Source of the DNA: Kribbella steppae | Lineage (GTDB): Bacteria > Actinomycetota > Actinomycetes > Propionibacteriales > Kribbellaceae | DNA length: 64,000 bases | Direction: 5' to 3' | Assembly: GCF_004342025.1 (NCBI RefSeq) | Contig: NZ_SLWN01000010.1 | Location: 186,001 to 250,000, forward strand | Shown: positions 48,834 through 60,139 of the stretch, in pieces | How positions within the stretch are numbered: the stretch's first letter is position 1 | Layout: each line of letters begins with the position of its first letter | Notes under the pieces: model-generated | Seen by the model: the letters and a program-made list of their open reading frames with translations, nothing else | Told to the model about the DNA's origin: nothing | Database searches by the model: none | Made by a program: the position numbers and the translations under genes

Positions 48834-49291
48834 GCGAAGAACTCCTTCAGCGCGGGGGCCAGGGCGGTCGGGGGACCGGTGAACACTCGGGTCGGAATCG
48901 CTATCGTCGCCGCCTCAGGGGGCAGCTCAGTGGTGCCTCCGAGCGGCTCGCAGAGGGCCAGCTTCGTCACCGGGCGGCCGGCGGCCGTCGCCAGCACGGC
49001 CAGGTCGGCGCCGGACGACGTACCGCACAGGTGGGCCGAGCCGCCGATGGCTGCGAAGATCGCGTCCAGGTCCTCGATCTCGTGCTCGATCGCGCACTCC
49101 GCGCCGTCGCCGGAGTCACCGCAGCCGCGGCGGTCGTAGTTGTAGACGGTGAAGTTCTGGGCCAGCAGCGCTGCGAGTCCGGCGTTCGACACCCGGTCCA
49201 CGGAGCTGTCGCAGACGAGGACGACCGGGGGCCCGTCGCCGAGCCGGTCGTACGCGATGGCGGTACCGTCCGCCGACGTGACCTTCTCCAT
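48830..49291 (-). CDS. Truncated alpha/beta hydrolase paralogue
   Basis: 153 residues, about half of a normal hydrolase. The first 110 residues align by eye with the downstream gene: GTAIAYDRLGDGPPVVLVCDSSVDR, FTVYNYDRRGCGDSGD, and the elbow GTSSGA. Then the cap and acid/His segments are missing and the chain jumps to IPTRVFTGPPTALAPALKEFF. The catalytic His is therefore absent. Reading frame, ribosome site and tight coupling are intact, so it is either a recent internal deletion or a retained non-catalytic protein. Confidence 0.75.
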   Translation of the reverse strand: MEKVTSADGTAIAYDRLGDGPPVVLVCDSSVDRVSNAGLAALLAQNFTVYNYDRRGCGDSGDGAECAIEHEIEDLDAIFAAIGGSAHLCGTSSGADLAVLATAAGRPVTKLALCEPLGGTTELPPEAATIAIPTRVFTGPPTALAPALKEFFA

Positions 49292-49338
49292 GATGTTCCT
49301 CCTGCATCAGTGGGCCACTCAGCTGGCCTCACCCCTGC

Positions 49339-49365
49339 GTCGAACATCGGTCCCGGAAATCGACA
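49339..49365 (-). promoter_or_regulatory. ECF42-type sigma promoter of the hydrolase operon
   Basis: On the minus strand TGTCGA (49365-49360), a 17-bp spacer (49359-49343) and CGAC (49342-49339). The spacing equals that of the element at 45654-45680 exactly. It lies between the sigma gene stop (49382) and the first hydrolase start (49291). Confidence 0.78.
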
Positions 49366-49381
49366 TGCCGTACCGGAGAAC

Positions 49382-50641
49382 TTACTGACAGGCCGCCGCG
49401 CGCTCGAGGAGCAGCGTGCGTTCCCGCTCGTTGCGGGTCAGACCGGCCGCCTTCTCGAACTCGGCGCGCGCCTCGTCGAACCGGCCGAGCTTGAACAGCA
49501 GGTCGCCGCGGACACTCGGCAGCAGGTGGTAGTCCTTCAGCGAGGGCTCGTCCGCGAGCGCGTCGACGGCCGCGAGTCCGCGTTCCGGGCCGAACGCCAT
49601 CGAGAGCGCGACCGCCTGGTTGAGCTCGACCACCGGTGACGGGGTGACTTGCGCGAGGACGGCGTACAGGCCGGCGATCCGGGCCCAGTCGGTGTCGTCG
49701 GGGTCGGCCGCGCGGGCATGACAGGCGGCGATGGCGGCCTGGAGCAGGTACGGGCCGGGCGGTTTGTCCAGGGCCCAGGCGTGGTCGAGTCCTTCCAGAC
49801 CGCGGCGGATCAGCAGGCGGTCCCAGCGACGGCGGTCCTGGTCGAGCAGCAGGACGGGTTCGCCTTCGGGGCCGATGCGGGCGTTGGCGCGGGAGGACTG
49901 GAGTTCCATCAGTGAGAGCAGGCCGTGGACTTCGGGCTCGTCGGGCATGAGCTCTGCCAGCAGGCGGCCGAGGCGCATCGCCTCGTTGCACAGCGCCGGG
50001 CGCATCCAGTCGTCGCCGGCGGTCGCGGAGTAGCCCTCGTTGTAAATCAGGTAGACGACCTCGAGCACGCTCGTCAACCGGTCGAGCAGGTCGTCACCCG
50101 AGGGGACCTCGAACTCGACGCCGGCCTTGGCGAGGTTCCGCTTGGCCCGGACGATCCGCTGGGCGATCGTCGCCTCCGGGGCCAGGAACGCGCGGGCGAT
50201 CTCGTCGGTCTTCAGGCCGCCGAGAAGTTTCAGTGTCAGCGTCACCCGCGCGTCCATGGTGAGCACCGGGTGACAGGCGGTGAACACCAGCCGGAGCAGG
50301 TCGTCCTCGATGTGGTCCTCGAGGATCGCTTCCACGTCGTCCTCGACGCTGTCGCCGTCGATCTCCAGCTCGTGGCCCATCTCCGCGAGCTTGCGCTGGT
50401 ACGTCTCCTTGCGCCGGATCAGGTCGATCGCTCGGCGCTTGGCGATCGCCATCAGCCAGGCACCGGGATTGTTCGGTACGCCGGACTCCGGCCATTGCTC
50501 CAACGCCGCCACCAGCGCGTCCTGGGCCAGTTCCTCGGCCAGCCCGACATCCCGCACGATCCTGGCCACACCGGCGATGATCCGCGCGGACTCGATCCGC
50601 CAGACCGCGTCTACCGCCCCCTGGGCCTCGATAACCGTCAC
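49382..50641 (-). CDS. ECF sigma factor, ECF42 group (DUF6596/TPR C-terminal extension)
   Basis: 419 residues from GTG 50641 (VTVIEAQGAVDAVWRIESARIIAGVARIVRDVGLAEELAQDALVAALEQWP). Sigma-2 is at about 20-85, with GAWLMAIAKRRAIDLIRRKETYQRK; sigma-4 is at about 120-175 (TLKLLGGLKTDEIARAFLAPEATIAQRIVRAKRNL). The long C-terminal extension (about 190-419) has YLIYNEGYSATAG, LMELQSSRANAR and a TPR-like RGDLLFKLGRFDEARAEFEKAA end, the hallmark of ECF42. No anti-sigma gene is adjacent. It probably drives the TGTCGA-N17-CGAC promoters. Confidence 0.9.
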   Translation of the reverse strand: MTVIEAQGAVDAVWRIESARIIAGVARIVRDVGLAEELAQDALVAALEQWPESGVPNNPGAWLMAIAKRRAIDLIRRKETYQRKLAEMGHELEIDGDSVEDDVEAILEDHIEDDLLRLVFTACHPVLTMDARVTLTLKLLGGLKTDEIARAFLAPEATIAQRIVRAKRNLAKAGVEFEVPSGDDLLDRLTSVLEVVYLIYNEGYSATAGDDWMRPALCNEAMRLGRLLAELMPDEPEVHGLLSLMELQSSRANARIGPEGEPVLLLDQDRRRWDRLLIRRGLEGLDHAWALDKPPGPYLLQAAIAACHARAADPDDTDWARIAGLYAVLAQVTPSPVVELNQAVALSMAFGPERGLAAVDALADEPSLKDYHLLPSVRGDLLFKLGRFDEARAEFEKAAGLTRNERERTLLLERAAACQ

Positions 50642-50800
50642 CCGCCGATAGAACAACACCCCAGGGCCAACGGCAACCGCGTTCAGCTGAACTGCGGTTC
50701 CCCGAGCGGGAGGGTGAGCCCCCTCCGCGCTGACGCGAATCAAACGATTGCTGGTCTCCGCCTCCGGCCGGGACCTGGGCACCCGGTCGGGGCGAATAGA

Positions 50801-50827
50801 CTTCGGGGGCTGGAACCCCCTCCGAAG
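50801..50827 (+). promoter_or_regulatory. Hairpin in the glyS leader
   Basis: CTTCGG (50801-50806) pairs with CCGAAG (50822-50827), extended by three G-C pairs with one bulged T. It ends 17 bp before the GTG start and could affect translation initiation or be an attenuator. T-box features are not seen. Confidence 0.35.
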
Positions 50828-50844
50828 ATGGCTCGAGGTTTGTT

Positions 50845-53824
<2,980 letters not shown>

Positions 53825-53841
<17 letters not shown>

Positions 53842-54817
53842 GCAGACCGGCGAGGCGTTCGCCGATCAGACGGTAGCCGTCGGGCCCTGGATGCACATCA
53901 TCGGCGTACAGGGCCCGGGCCTCGTCCGTCGTGAGCACGTCGCGCCCGTCGATCACCTGGACGGCCGGGTCGGTCCGGGCGCCCAGCTCGACGCAGGCGC
54001 GGACGTCGTCCAGGGTGAGGCCGACCGCGTTCGGTTTGTCTTCGCGGTTCGGGGCGGGCAGGGGAGTGATCACGACGAGCGGCGTCTTCGGATGGCCCGC
54101 GCGGACCGTTGCGACGAATGCCTCGACCTGGCCCGGCAGGGTCCGGCCGCTGAAGGTCTCGCCGCCGTGGATGTTGATGCCGAGGCACAGCGAGATCAGC
54201 CGGGCCGGGAGATCCCGGAGCGTCCGGGCCGCGACCGGGTCGAGATGACACTCACCGGCGAAGCCGAGATTGACGGACTCCCAGCCGTGCTGCCTGGCGA
54301 CCAGAGCCGGCCAGGTCTCGGACGGTCCGTACGCACCGCCGCTCTGGGTGATCGAGCTGCCGTAGGTCACCCACCGCGGTCCGGTCGGTGCGAGCGGCTC
54401 GGCCGCACCGTCGAAGCGCGGCTCGCGAATCGAGATCACGCCGGCCTGCGGTAGCCAGATCTCCACCTCCACCTGACCCCCCGGCAGGTCGAAGGTCAGC
54501 CGCTGCTCCCCCTCCCGGACCGCGGACCGCTGGTGCAGTTCGCCGTCGACCAGGACGTCGACCGGCGCGATCCTGGTGTAGATCCCGAGCTCCGCCCGGA
54601 TCTCCAGGCTCACCGAGGATGCCGCCGTACGCCAGGCTCCTCGTACGCCCGCGGGTGTCGCGGCGCGATCCCAGAGCCGATGACCCGGGCGGTCCGGGTA
54701 CCCGGTCCAGTCGATCTGCCGGAAATCGTGACCACGCGGATCCAGCCGCCAGTACGTCGTCCAGCCGTCGGCGTCGACCTCACGATGCTGGAAACCGGTC
54801 CACAGCGCGTCGGTCAT
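53825..54817 (-). CDS. SGNH/GDSL hydrolase with N-terminal beta-sandwich domain
   Basis: 330 residues from ATG 54817 (GAGGAG upstream). Residues about 1-150 look like a beta-sandwich/galactose-binding-like domain. The SGNH part has block I YGSSITQSGGAYGPSETWPALVARQHGWESVNLGFAGECHLD (Ser nucleophile and oxyanion Gly), LGINIHGG (block III Asn) and DDVHPGPDGYRLI (block V Asp and His). It should deacylate a carbohydrate or related ester. No signal peptide, so cytosolic. It overlaps the GntR gene by 4 bp and its 3' end overlaps glyS by 17 bp. Confidence 0.87.
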
Positions 54818-55551
54818 GTTCGTGCTCCTCGGATGCCCCGGAGTGACCGGGCGACGGGTTGTGCGGCGGCGGACGTGAGGCGGGCGACCGCACGCGCACC
54901 GAGGCTGGCATCGACATGGGCGAGCATGACCGCAGCGGCCGTCTCGGAGTCCCCGGCCGCGATCGCGTCGACCAACGCGAGGTGCTCGGCGTGGGTACGG
55001 TCCAGGTCCTCCTCGGTGCGTCCGTCCTCGAGAGCAAGCCTGCGGTACCGGTCCGCCTTGTCCCACAGTCCGTCCAGGGTCTGGACCAGCATCTGGTTGT
55101 GCGACGCGGTGTAGATCGCGACATGGAACCGCCGATGCGTGGACAACTCGGCCGGCCCGGGGTCGGTCCGCAACGGCAACAGCTCGTCCGCCGTCGCGCG
55201 GATCAGTTCGAGGTCCTGCCTGGTACGACGCTCAGCCGCGAGCCCGGCCGCCAACGGGTCGAGCGACCGGCGCAGCTCGACCAGGTCACGCGCCTCCTCG
55301 GCGGTCAGCCGGGTCACCCGCGCGTCCCGGTGTGCATCCAGCTCCACCAGTCCGTCGCTCATCAACCGCCGCAGCGCCTCCCGCAGCGGCGTCGTACTGA
55401 TCCCCAACTGCCGCGCCAGGGCTGCCTGCTGGATGACCGATCCGGGCACCAGATCTCCGTGCAGCACCTGGTCGCGCACGAGCTCGTACGCGACCTCGGC
55501 CTTGGTCGCCATCTTGGCCGCCCCGTTGGCCGCCAGATTCGGCTCTGCCAC
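54814..55551 (-). CDS. GntR family regulator, FadR/FCD subfamily
   Basis: 245 residues from GTG 55551 (GGAGGG upstream). The winged helix includes VAYELVRDQVLHGDLVPGSVIQQAALARQLGISTTPLREALRRLMSDGLVEL. The FCD domain (about 95-225) has RRSLDPLAAGLAAERR, STHRRFHVAIYTASHNQML and DRTHAEHLALVDAIAAGD with the His residues that bind a metal and a carboxylate ligand. It probably regulates both its own operon and the divergent LeuB/AcnA operon through GTTATAAC sites. Confidence 0.9.
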   Translation of the reverse strand: MAEPNLAANGAAKMATKAEVAYELVRDQVLHGDLVPGSVIQQAALARQLGISTTPLREALRRLMSDGLVELDAHRDARVTRLTAEEARDLVELRRSLDPLAAGLAAERRTRQDLELIRATADELLPLRTDPGPAELSTHRRFHVAIYTASHNQMLVQTLDGLWDKADRYRRLALEDGRTEEDLDRTHAEHLALVDAIAAGDSETAAAVMLAHVDASLGARAVARLTSAAAQPVARSLRGIRGART

Positions 55552-55598
55552 GCCTGCCCTCCTCGTCCGGACCGGGCTACAACTTACCTCAGGCATCT

Positions 55599-55609
55599 GG
55601 TTATAACGA
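55599..55609. promoter_or_regulatory. GTTATAAC operator, copy 1
   Basis: GGTTATAACGA contains the perfect 8-bp palindrome GTTATAAC and recurs exactly at 55675-55685. It lies 48 bp before the GntR start on the minus-strand side of the divergent region. Confidence 0.65.
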
Positions 55610-55663
55610 GATCCAGGCACAGACCGCCTGATTTCAAGGCTTGAGACGATCATAGATGACCTG

Positions 55664-55693
55664 TTGACGCAGAAGGTTATAACGACTCATAGT
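55664..55693 (+). promoter_or_regulatory. Promoter of the LeuB/AcnA operon with GTTATAAC operator copy 2
   Basis: TTGACG (55664-55669), an 18-bp spacer, and CATAGT (55688-55693). The operator GGTTATAACGA (55675-55685) lies within the spacer, where binding would block RNA polymerase. It is 40 bp before the first start codon. Confidence 0.65.
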
Positions 55694-55732
55694 CAGAGCT
55701 GATCTGGTGGACGTGCTGTTGGGAAGGTGGCC

Positions 55733-56803
55733 ATGGCAGACAACTACAGGCTGGGCGTGCTGGCCGGTGACGGCATCGGGCCCGAGATCGTGCCCGCGGC
55801 CGTTCAGGTGCTCGACGCGGCGGTAGCTGCTGCCGGTGGTGCGGCGATCGAGTGGGTTCCGCTCCCGGTCGGTGCCGAGGCGATCGAGACGCACGGCAGT
55901 GCGCTTCCGCCGATCACGCTGGAGACGCTCGAGCAACTCGACGGCTGGCTGCTCGGTCCGCACGACAGTGCGTCGTACCCGGAAGAGCATCGAGTGCAGT
56001 TGAACCCGAGCGGCTTCCTGCGGAAACAGTTCGACCTGTTCGCGAACATCCGGCCGGCGAAGGCCTTCGAGGGGACGCCCGCGCTGGTGCCCGGTCTCGA
56101 CCTGGTCGTCGTCCGCGAGAACACCGAGGGCTTCTACGCCGACCGCAGTACGTATCGCGGCACCGGCGAGTACATGCCGACCGCCGACGTGGCCATCGCG
56201 ATGGGGATCTTCACCCGGCCCGCGATCGAGCGGATCGCGCGCCAGGCGTTCGAGCTGGCGATGCGGCGCCGCAAGCATCTGACCGTCGTCCACAAGGCGA
56301 ACGTGCTGCGCCTCACCACAGGCTTCTTCCGCGACATCTGCCGCGAGATCGCCGTCGAGTACCCGGACGTCCGGGTCGACGACTTCCACATCGACGCGAT
56401 GACCGTCCACCTGGTCCGGCACGGCGCAGACTTCGACGTCCTCGTCACCGAGAACATGTTCGGCGACATCCTGTCCGACCTGGCCGGCGAACTGGCCGGC
56501 TCCCTCGGTATCGCGCCGTCCGTCAATGCCTCCGCCGACCACGCGATGGCCCAGGCCGCGCACGGTTCCGCACCGGATATCGCCGGCCGCAACCTGGCCA
56601 ACCCGACCGCGATGATCGCGTCGGGCGCGATGCTGCTCGACTGGCTCGGCAACCGGCGCGACGACCCGGTCGCGCGGCAGGCCGCCGTACTGGTCGAGCA
56701 GGGGCTGCGGACCACGGTTGTTCGAGGCATCCGTACGGCGGACCTCGGCGGAACTGCCGGTACGTCGGAGTTCGCCTCGGCCGTGGCCGATGGTCTGAGA
56801 TGA
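55733..56803 (+). CDS. Isopropylmalate/isocitrate-type decarboxylating dehydrogenase (LeuB/TtuC-like)
   Basis: 356 residues from ATG 55733 (GGGAAGG at 55721). LAGDGIGPEIV near residue 9, RKQFDLFANIRPAKAF and LVVVRENTEGFYAD (hydroxyacid/Arg site), KANVLRLTTGFFRD (Lys), FHIDAMTVHLV (Asp) and NMFGDILSDLAGE (metal Asp), then HGSAPDIAGRNLANP. The family oxidatively decarboxylates beta-substituted malates. It is one of isopropylmalate, homoisocitrate, tartrate or isocitrate dehydrogenase types; no leuCD neighbours. It overlaps an aconitase gene by 4 bp, so a citrate-like C5-C7 acid is a plausible substrate. Confidence 0.87.
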   Translation: MADNYRLGVLAGDGIGPEIVPAAVQVLDAAVAAAGGAAIEWVPLPVGAEAIETHGSALPPITLETLEQLDGWLLGPHDSASYPEEHRVQLNPSGFLRKQFDLFANIRPAKAFEGTPALVPGLDLVVVRENTEGFYADRSTYRGTGEYMPTADVAIAMGIFTRPAIERIARQAFELAMRRRKHLTVVHKANVLRLTTGFFRDICREIAVEYPDVRVDDFHIDAMTVHLVRHGADFDVLVTENMFGDILSDLAGELAGSLGIAPSVNASADHAMAQAAHGSAPDIAGRNLANPTAMIASGAMLLDWLGNRRDDPVARQAAVLVEQGLRTTVVRGIRTADLGGTAGTSEFASAVADGLR

Positions 56804-59328
56804 ACACCCTGACTGTCGGAGACCGCGAGTACTCCTTCCACTCGTTACGCGGCATCGCGCCGGACCACCTGCCGCGGACGCTGCGGATCCTGCTCGAGAA
56901 CGCGCTCCGGCACCAGACGTCGAGCGGCGTACTCCGGGTCTGGGAGCCCGGTGTGGTCGGCGAGTTGGAGGTGCATCCGTCGCGGGTGTTCCTGCACGAC
57001 ACCAACGGCGTACCGGTGCTCGCGGACCTGGCGGCGATGCGTGACGCGATGGTGGCCGAGGGCAAGGATCCGGCGCTGGTCGATCCTTTGATCCCGGCAG
57101 AACTGGTAGTGGATCACTCGGTGATCGCGGACGCCTTCGGCCGGCCGGATGCGATGCAGTTGAACGTCGCGCTGGAGTACGAGCGGAACGCCGAGCGGTT
57201 CCGGTTCCTGCGCTGGGGGCAGCAGACGTTCAAGCAGCTGAAGGTTGTCCCGCCGGGTGCGGGGATCATGCACCAGATCAACCTGGAGCATCTGGCCCGC
57301 GTGGTCGAGGAACATGACGGTCTGCTGTTCCCGGATCTCTGCCTGGGTACGGATTCGCACACCACGATGGTCAACGGGTTGGGTGTGCTCGGCTGGGGGA
57401 TCGGTGGGATCGAGGCCGAGGCAGCGATGCTCGGGCAGTCGGTGTCGATGATGCTGCCGCGGGTGGTCGGCGTACGGCTGACCGGTTCGCTGCCGATCGG
57501 GACGACGGCGACCGATCTGGTGCTGACGATCACCGAGACCCTGCGGACGCACGGTGTGGTCGGCAAGCTGGTTGAGTTCGGCGGTCCGGCGCTGGCCGAG
57601 TTGCCGGTGCCGGATCGGGCCACGATCGCGAACATGAGCCCGGAGTTCGGCTCGACCGCGGCGTACTTCCCGATCGACCAGCGCACGCTGGACTACCTGC
57701 TCTTCACCGGCCGACCGCCTTCGAAAGTCGCGCTGGTCGAGGCGTATGCGCGGGCGCAAGGACTGTGGCATGACCCGGCGGTGGAGCTTCGGTACGACGA
57801 GTACGTCGACATCGACCTGAACACGGTGGTCCCGTCGATCGCCGGTCCACGTCGGCCACAGCAGCGCACCTCACTCGCCGAGGCTCGCCAAGCCGTTGAG
57901 GCGGAACTCCCGACGGGGCGCCGCACAGTCGGGGCTCCGGGCCATGGTGCTGTCGTCGTTGCGGCGATCACCTCCTGCACGAATACCTCCAATCCCGCGG
58001 TGATGGTCGCCGCCGGGCTGCTCGCCAGGAACGCGGTCGAACGCGGTCTCACCAGCAAACCGTGGGTGAAGACGACACTGTCGCCCGGATCGCGCGTGGT
58101 GATGGACTACCTCGGCGACGCCGGCCTCACGCCGTACCTGGAGAAACTCGGATTCCACCTGGCCGGCTTCGGCTGTATGACATGTATCGGGGCGTCGGGT
58201 GCACTGATCGACTCGGTTGGCGAGGCGGTCCGTGCGCAGGACCTGACCGTGGCCGCCGTCCTGTCCGGCAACCGCAATTTCGAGGGCCGGATCCAGCCCG
58301 ACGTGCGACTCAACTACCTCGCCTCGCCGCCGCTCGTGATCGCCTACGCGCTGGCGGGCCGGATGGACATCGATCTGCTCACCGAGTCTCTCGGCATCGA
58401 CGCGAGCGGTGACCAGGTCTACCTCGCAGACCTCTGGCCTGCGTCAGCCGACATCGATGCGGTGATCGGCCAGACGCTCAAGCCCGAGCTCTTCACCAGT
58501 GCGTACGACGATGTGTTCGCCGGTGACGAGCGGTGGCGACGGCTCGATGCGCCCGAGGGGGAGACGTTCGCCTGGGGTGATTCGACGTACCTGCAGAAGC
58601 CGCCGTACTTCGACCAGGCGTCGGCGCCGGGTGAATTGATCGGGGCACGTGCGTTGGTGCGACTCGGTGACTCGGTCTCCACGGACCACCTCTCGCCCGC
58701 GGGTGCGATCCCGCCGGACAGCGTCGCCGGTCGGTACCTCGCCGAACTAGGGGTGCCGCGCAGCCAGTTGAACACCTATGCGTCGCGACGCGGCAACCAT
58801 CTGGTGATGATGCGAGGTGCCTTCGGCAACGTCCGGCTGCGCAATCAGCTTGCTCAAGGCATCGAAGGGCCGACGACCCCAGGACCGGACGGCGTACTGA
58901 CGTCGATCTATGCCGCGGCCGAAGCCTATCGCGCAGCCGGCGTACCGATCGTGGTTGTTGCGGGCAAGGAGTACGGGACCGGATCGTCCCGGGACTGGGC
59001 CGCGAAAGGGCCGGCGTTGATCGGCGTGCGGGCGGTCCTCGCCCAGTCGTTCGAGCGGATCCACCGGTCGAACCTGGTCGGGCTCGGCATCCTGCCGCTG
59101 GAGTTCCGCACCGGTGAGGGCGACGACCTCACCGGTGCGGAGCCGATCGGCATCCACCTCGGCGAGGACGGCTTCGCCACCGCGTATTCCGCGGGCAAGG
59201 AGTACCGGCTGAAGATCCGCCTCGACACCCCTCGAGAAGTCGACTACTACCACCACGGCGGCGTTCTGCCCCATGTGCTTAACCGTCTGCGGGAGGAATC
59301 GTTGCGGGGTCAGAAAAGTAACGAGTAG
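56800..59328 (+). CDS. Aconitase family hydratase (AcnA-like)
   Basis: 842 residues from ATG 56800, shorter than housekeeping AcnA (about 900 or more). The N-terminus REYSFHSLRGIAPDHLPRTLRILLENALRH is AcnA-like. Fe-S ligands are in ITSCTNTSNP and GFGCMTCIGASG. VPPGAGIMHQINLEHLA, LGTDSHTTMVNGLGVLGWGIGGIEAEAAML and, in the swivel domain, GKEYGTGSSRDWAAKGPALIGV follow. It isomerises citrate-like acids. Pairing with a LeuB-type dehydrogenase and a FadR-type regulator points to a dedicated catabolic or biosynthetic step rather than the TCA cycle. Confidence 0.9.
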   Translation: MNTLTVGDREYSFHSLRGIAPDHLPRTLRILLENALRHQTSSGVLRVWEPGVVGELEVHPSRVFLHDTNGVPVLADLAAMRDAMVAEGKDPALVDPLIPAELVVDHSVIADAFGRPDAMQLNVALEYERNAERFRFLRWGQQTFKQLKVVPPGAGIMHQINLEHLARVVEEHDGLLFPDLCLGTDSHTTMVNGLGVLGWGIGGIEAEAAMLGQSVSMMLPRVVGVRLTGSLPIGTTATDLVLTITETLRTHGVVGKLVEFGGPALAELPVPDRATIANMSPEFGSTAAYFPIDQRTLDYLLFTGRPPSKVALVEAYARAQGLWHDPAVELRYDEYVDIDLNTVVPSIAGPRRPQQRTSLAEARQAVEAELPTGRRTVGAPGHGAVVVAAITSCTNTSNPAVMVAAGLLARNAVERGLTSKPWVKTTLSPGSRVVMDYLGDAGLTPYLEKLGFHLAGFGCMTCIGASGALIDSVGEAVRAQDLTVAAVLSGNRNFEGRIQPDVRLNYLASPPLVIAYALAGRMDIDLLTESLGIDASGDQVYLADLWPASADIDAVIGQTLKPELFTSAYDDVFAGDERWRRLDAPEGETFAWGDSTYLQKPPYFDQASAPGELIGARALVRLGDSVSTDHLSPAGAIPPDSVAGRYLAELGVPRSQLNTYASRRGNHLVMMRGAFGNVRLRNQLAQGIEGPTTPGPDGVLTSIYAAAEAYRAAGVPIVVVAGKEYGTGSSRDWAAKGPALIGVRAVLAQSFERIHRSNLVGLGILPLEFRTGEGDDLTGAEPIGIHLGEDGFATAYSAGKEYRLKIRLDTPREVDYYHHGGVLPHVLNRLREESLRGQKSNE

Positions 59329-59356
59329 ACTGATGTAACAGGTGATGCAAATTAAC

Positions 59357-59375
59357 TAAGGTTACGCTCACCTAC
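59357..59375 (+). promoter_or_regulatory. DtxR/IdeR iron box upstream of VIT transporter
   Basis: TAAGGTTACGCTCACCTAC agrees with the iron-box consensus at 15 of 19 positions. It lies 22 bp before the start. IdeR often activates storage or detoxification genes, so it may act positively here. Confidence 0.72.
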
Positions 59376-59397
59376 CCCCGCGGAAGGATTCTTCGAA

Positions 59398-60120
59398 ATG
59401 ACCGCGCATGTAGCGGAAGTACCGACTCCCGAGATTCACCACTCGCACCGCGACGTCACCGGCGGCTGGCTGCGGCCCGCGACCTTCGGCGTGATGGACG
59501 GCCTGGTGTCGAACTTCGCCCTGGTCGCCGGTGTCGTCGGTGGTGGCGCGACCGGCAAGGTCGTGATCATCACCGGACTGGCCGGCCTGGTCGCCGGCGC
59601 CTGCTCGATGGCCTCCGGCGAGTTCACCTCGGTCTCGTCCCAGACCGAGCTGATGCAGGCCGAGATCGAGATCGAGCGGCGCGAGTTGCAGATCCACCCC
59701 GAGGAAGAAGAGCGCGAGCTCGCGATGATGTACGAGGCGAAGGGCCTGCGTCCCGAGCTTGCGGCGGAGGTCGCCCGCGAGCTGACCAGCGACCCGGCGG
59801 TCGCGCTCGACGTGCACGTTCGCGAAGAGCTCGGTGTCGACCCCAACGACCTGCCGTCGCCGTGGCTGGCGGCCGGATCGTCGTTCATCGCCTTCGCCTT
59901 CGGCGCAGTGATTCCGCTGATCCCGTTCATCTTCGGCGCCATGAGCGTCTGGCCGGCGCTGGTGCTGAGTGCCCTCGGTCTGGTCGTCACCGGCGGAATC
60001 GTCGGCAAGATCACCGCACGGCCGTTCTGGTACGGCGGTGGCCGGCAGCTCCTCCTGGGTGGGGTGTCGGCCGCAGTCACATTCGTCATCGGACTAGCAG
60101 TAGGAACCGGGTTGTCATGA
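59398..60120 (+). CDS. VIT1/CCC1-family iron/manganese transporter
   Basis: 240 residues. WLRPATFGVMDGLVSNFALVAGVVGG is the conserved TM1 of VIT/CCC1 proteins; GLAGLVAGACSMASGEFTSVSSQTELMQAEIEIERRELQIHPEEEERELAMMYEAKGL covers TM2 and the Glu-rich metal-binding cytosolic helix; three more hydrophobic helices follow (about 158-240). It moves Fe(II)/Mn(II) out of the cytoplasm. An N-terminal ferritin-like domain, as in MbfA, is absent. The iron box 22 bp upstream links it to IdeR, and the ETF gene begins 19 bp after it. Confidence 0.9.
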   Translation: MTAHVAEVPTPEIHHSHRDVTGGWLRPATFGVMDGLVSNFALVAGVVGGGATGKVVIITGLAGLVAGACSMASGEFTSVSSQTELMQAEIEIERRELQIHPEEEERELAMMYEAKGLRPELAAEVARELTSDPAVALDVHVREELGVDPNDLPSPWLAAGSSFIAFAFGAVIPLIPFIFGAMSVWPALVLSALGLVVTGGIVGKITARPFWYGGGRQLLLGGVSAAVTFVIGLAVGTGLS

Positions 60121-60139
60121 CACAAGGAGGATGGCCGTT

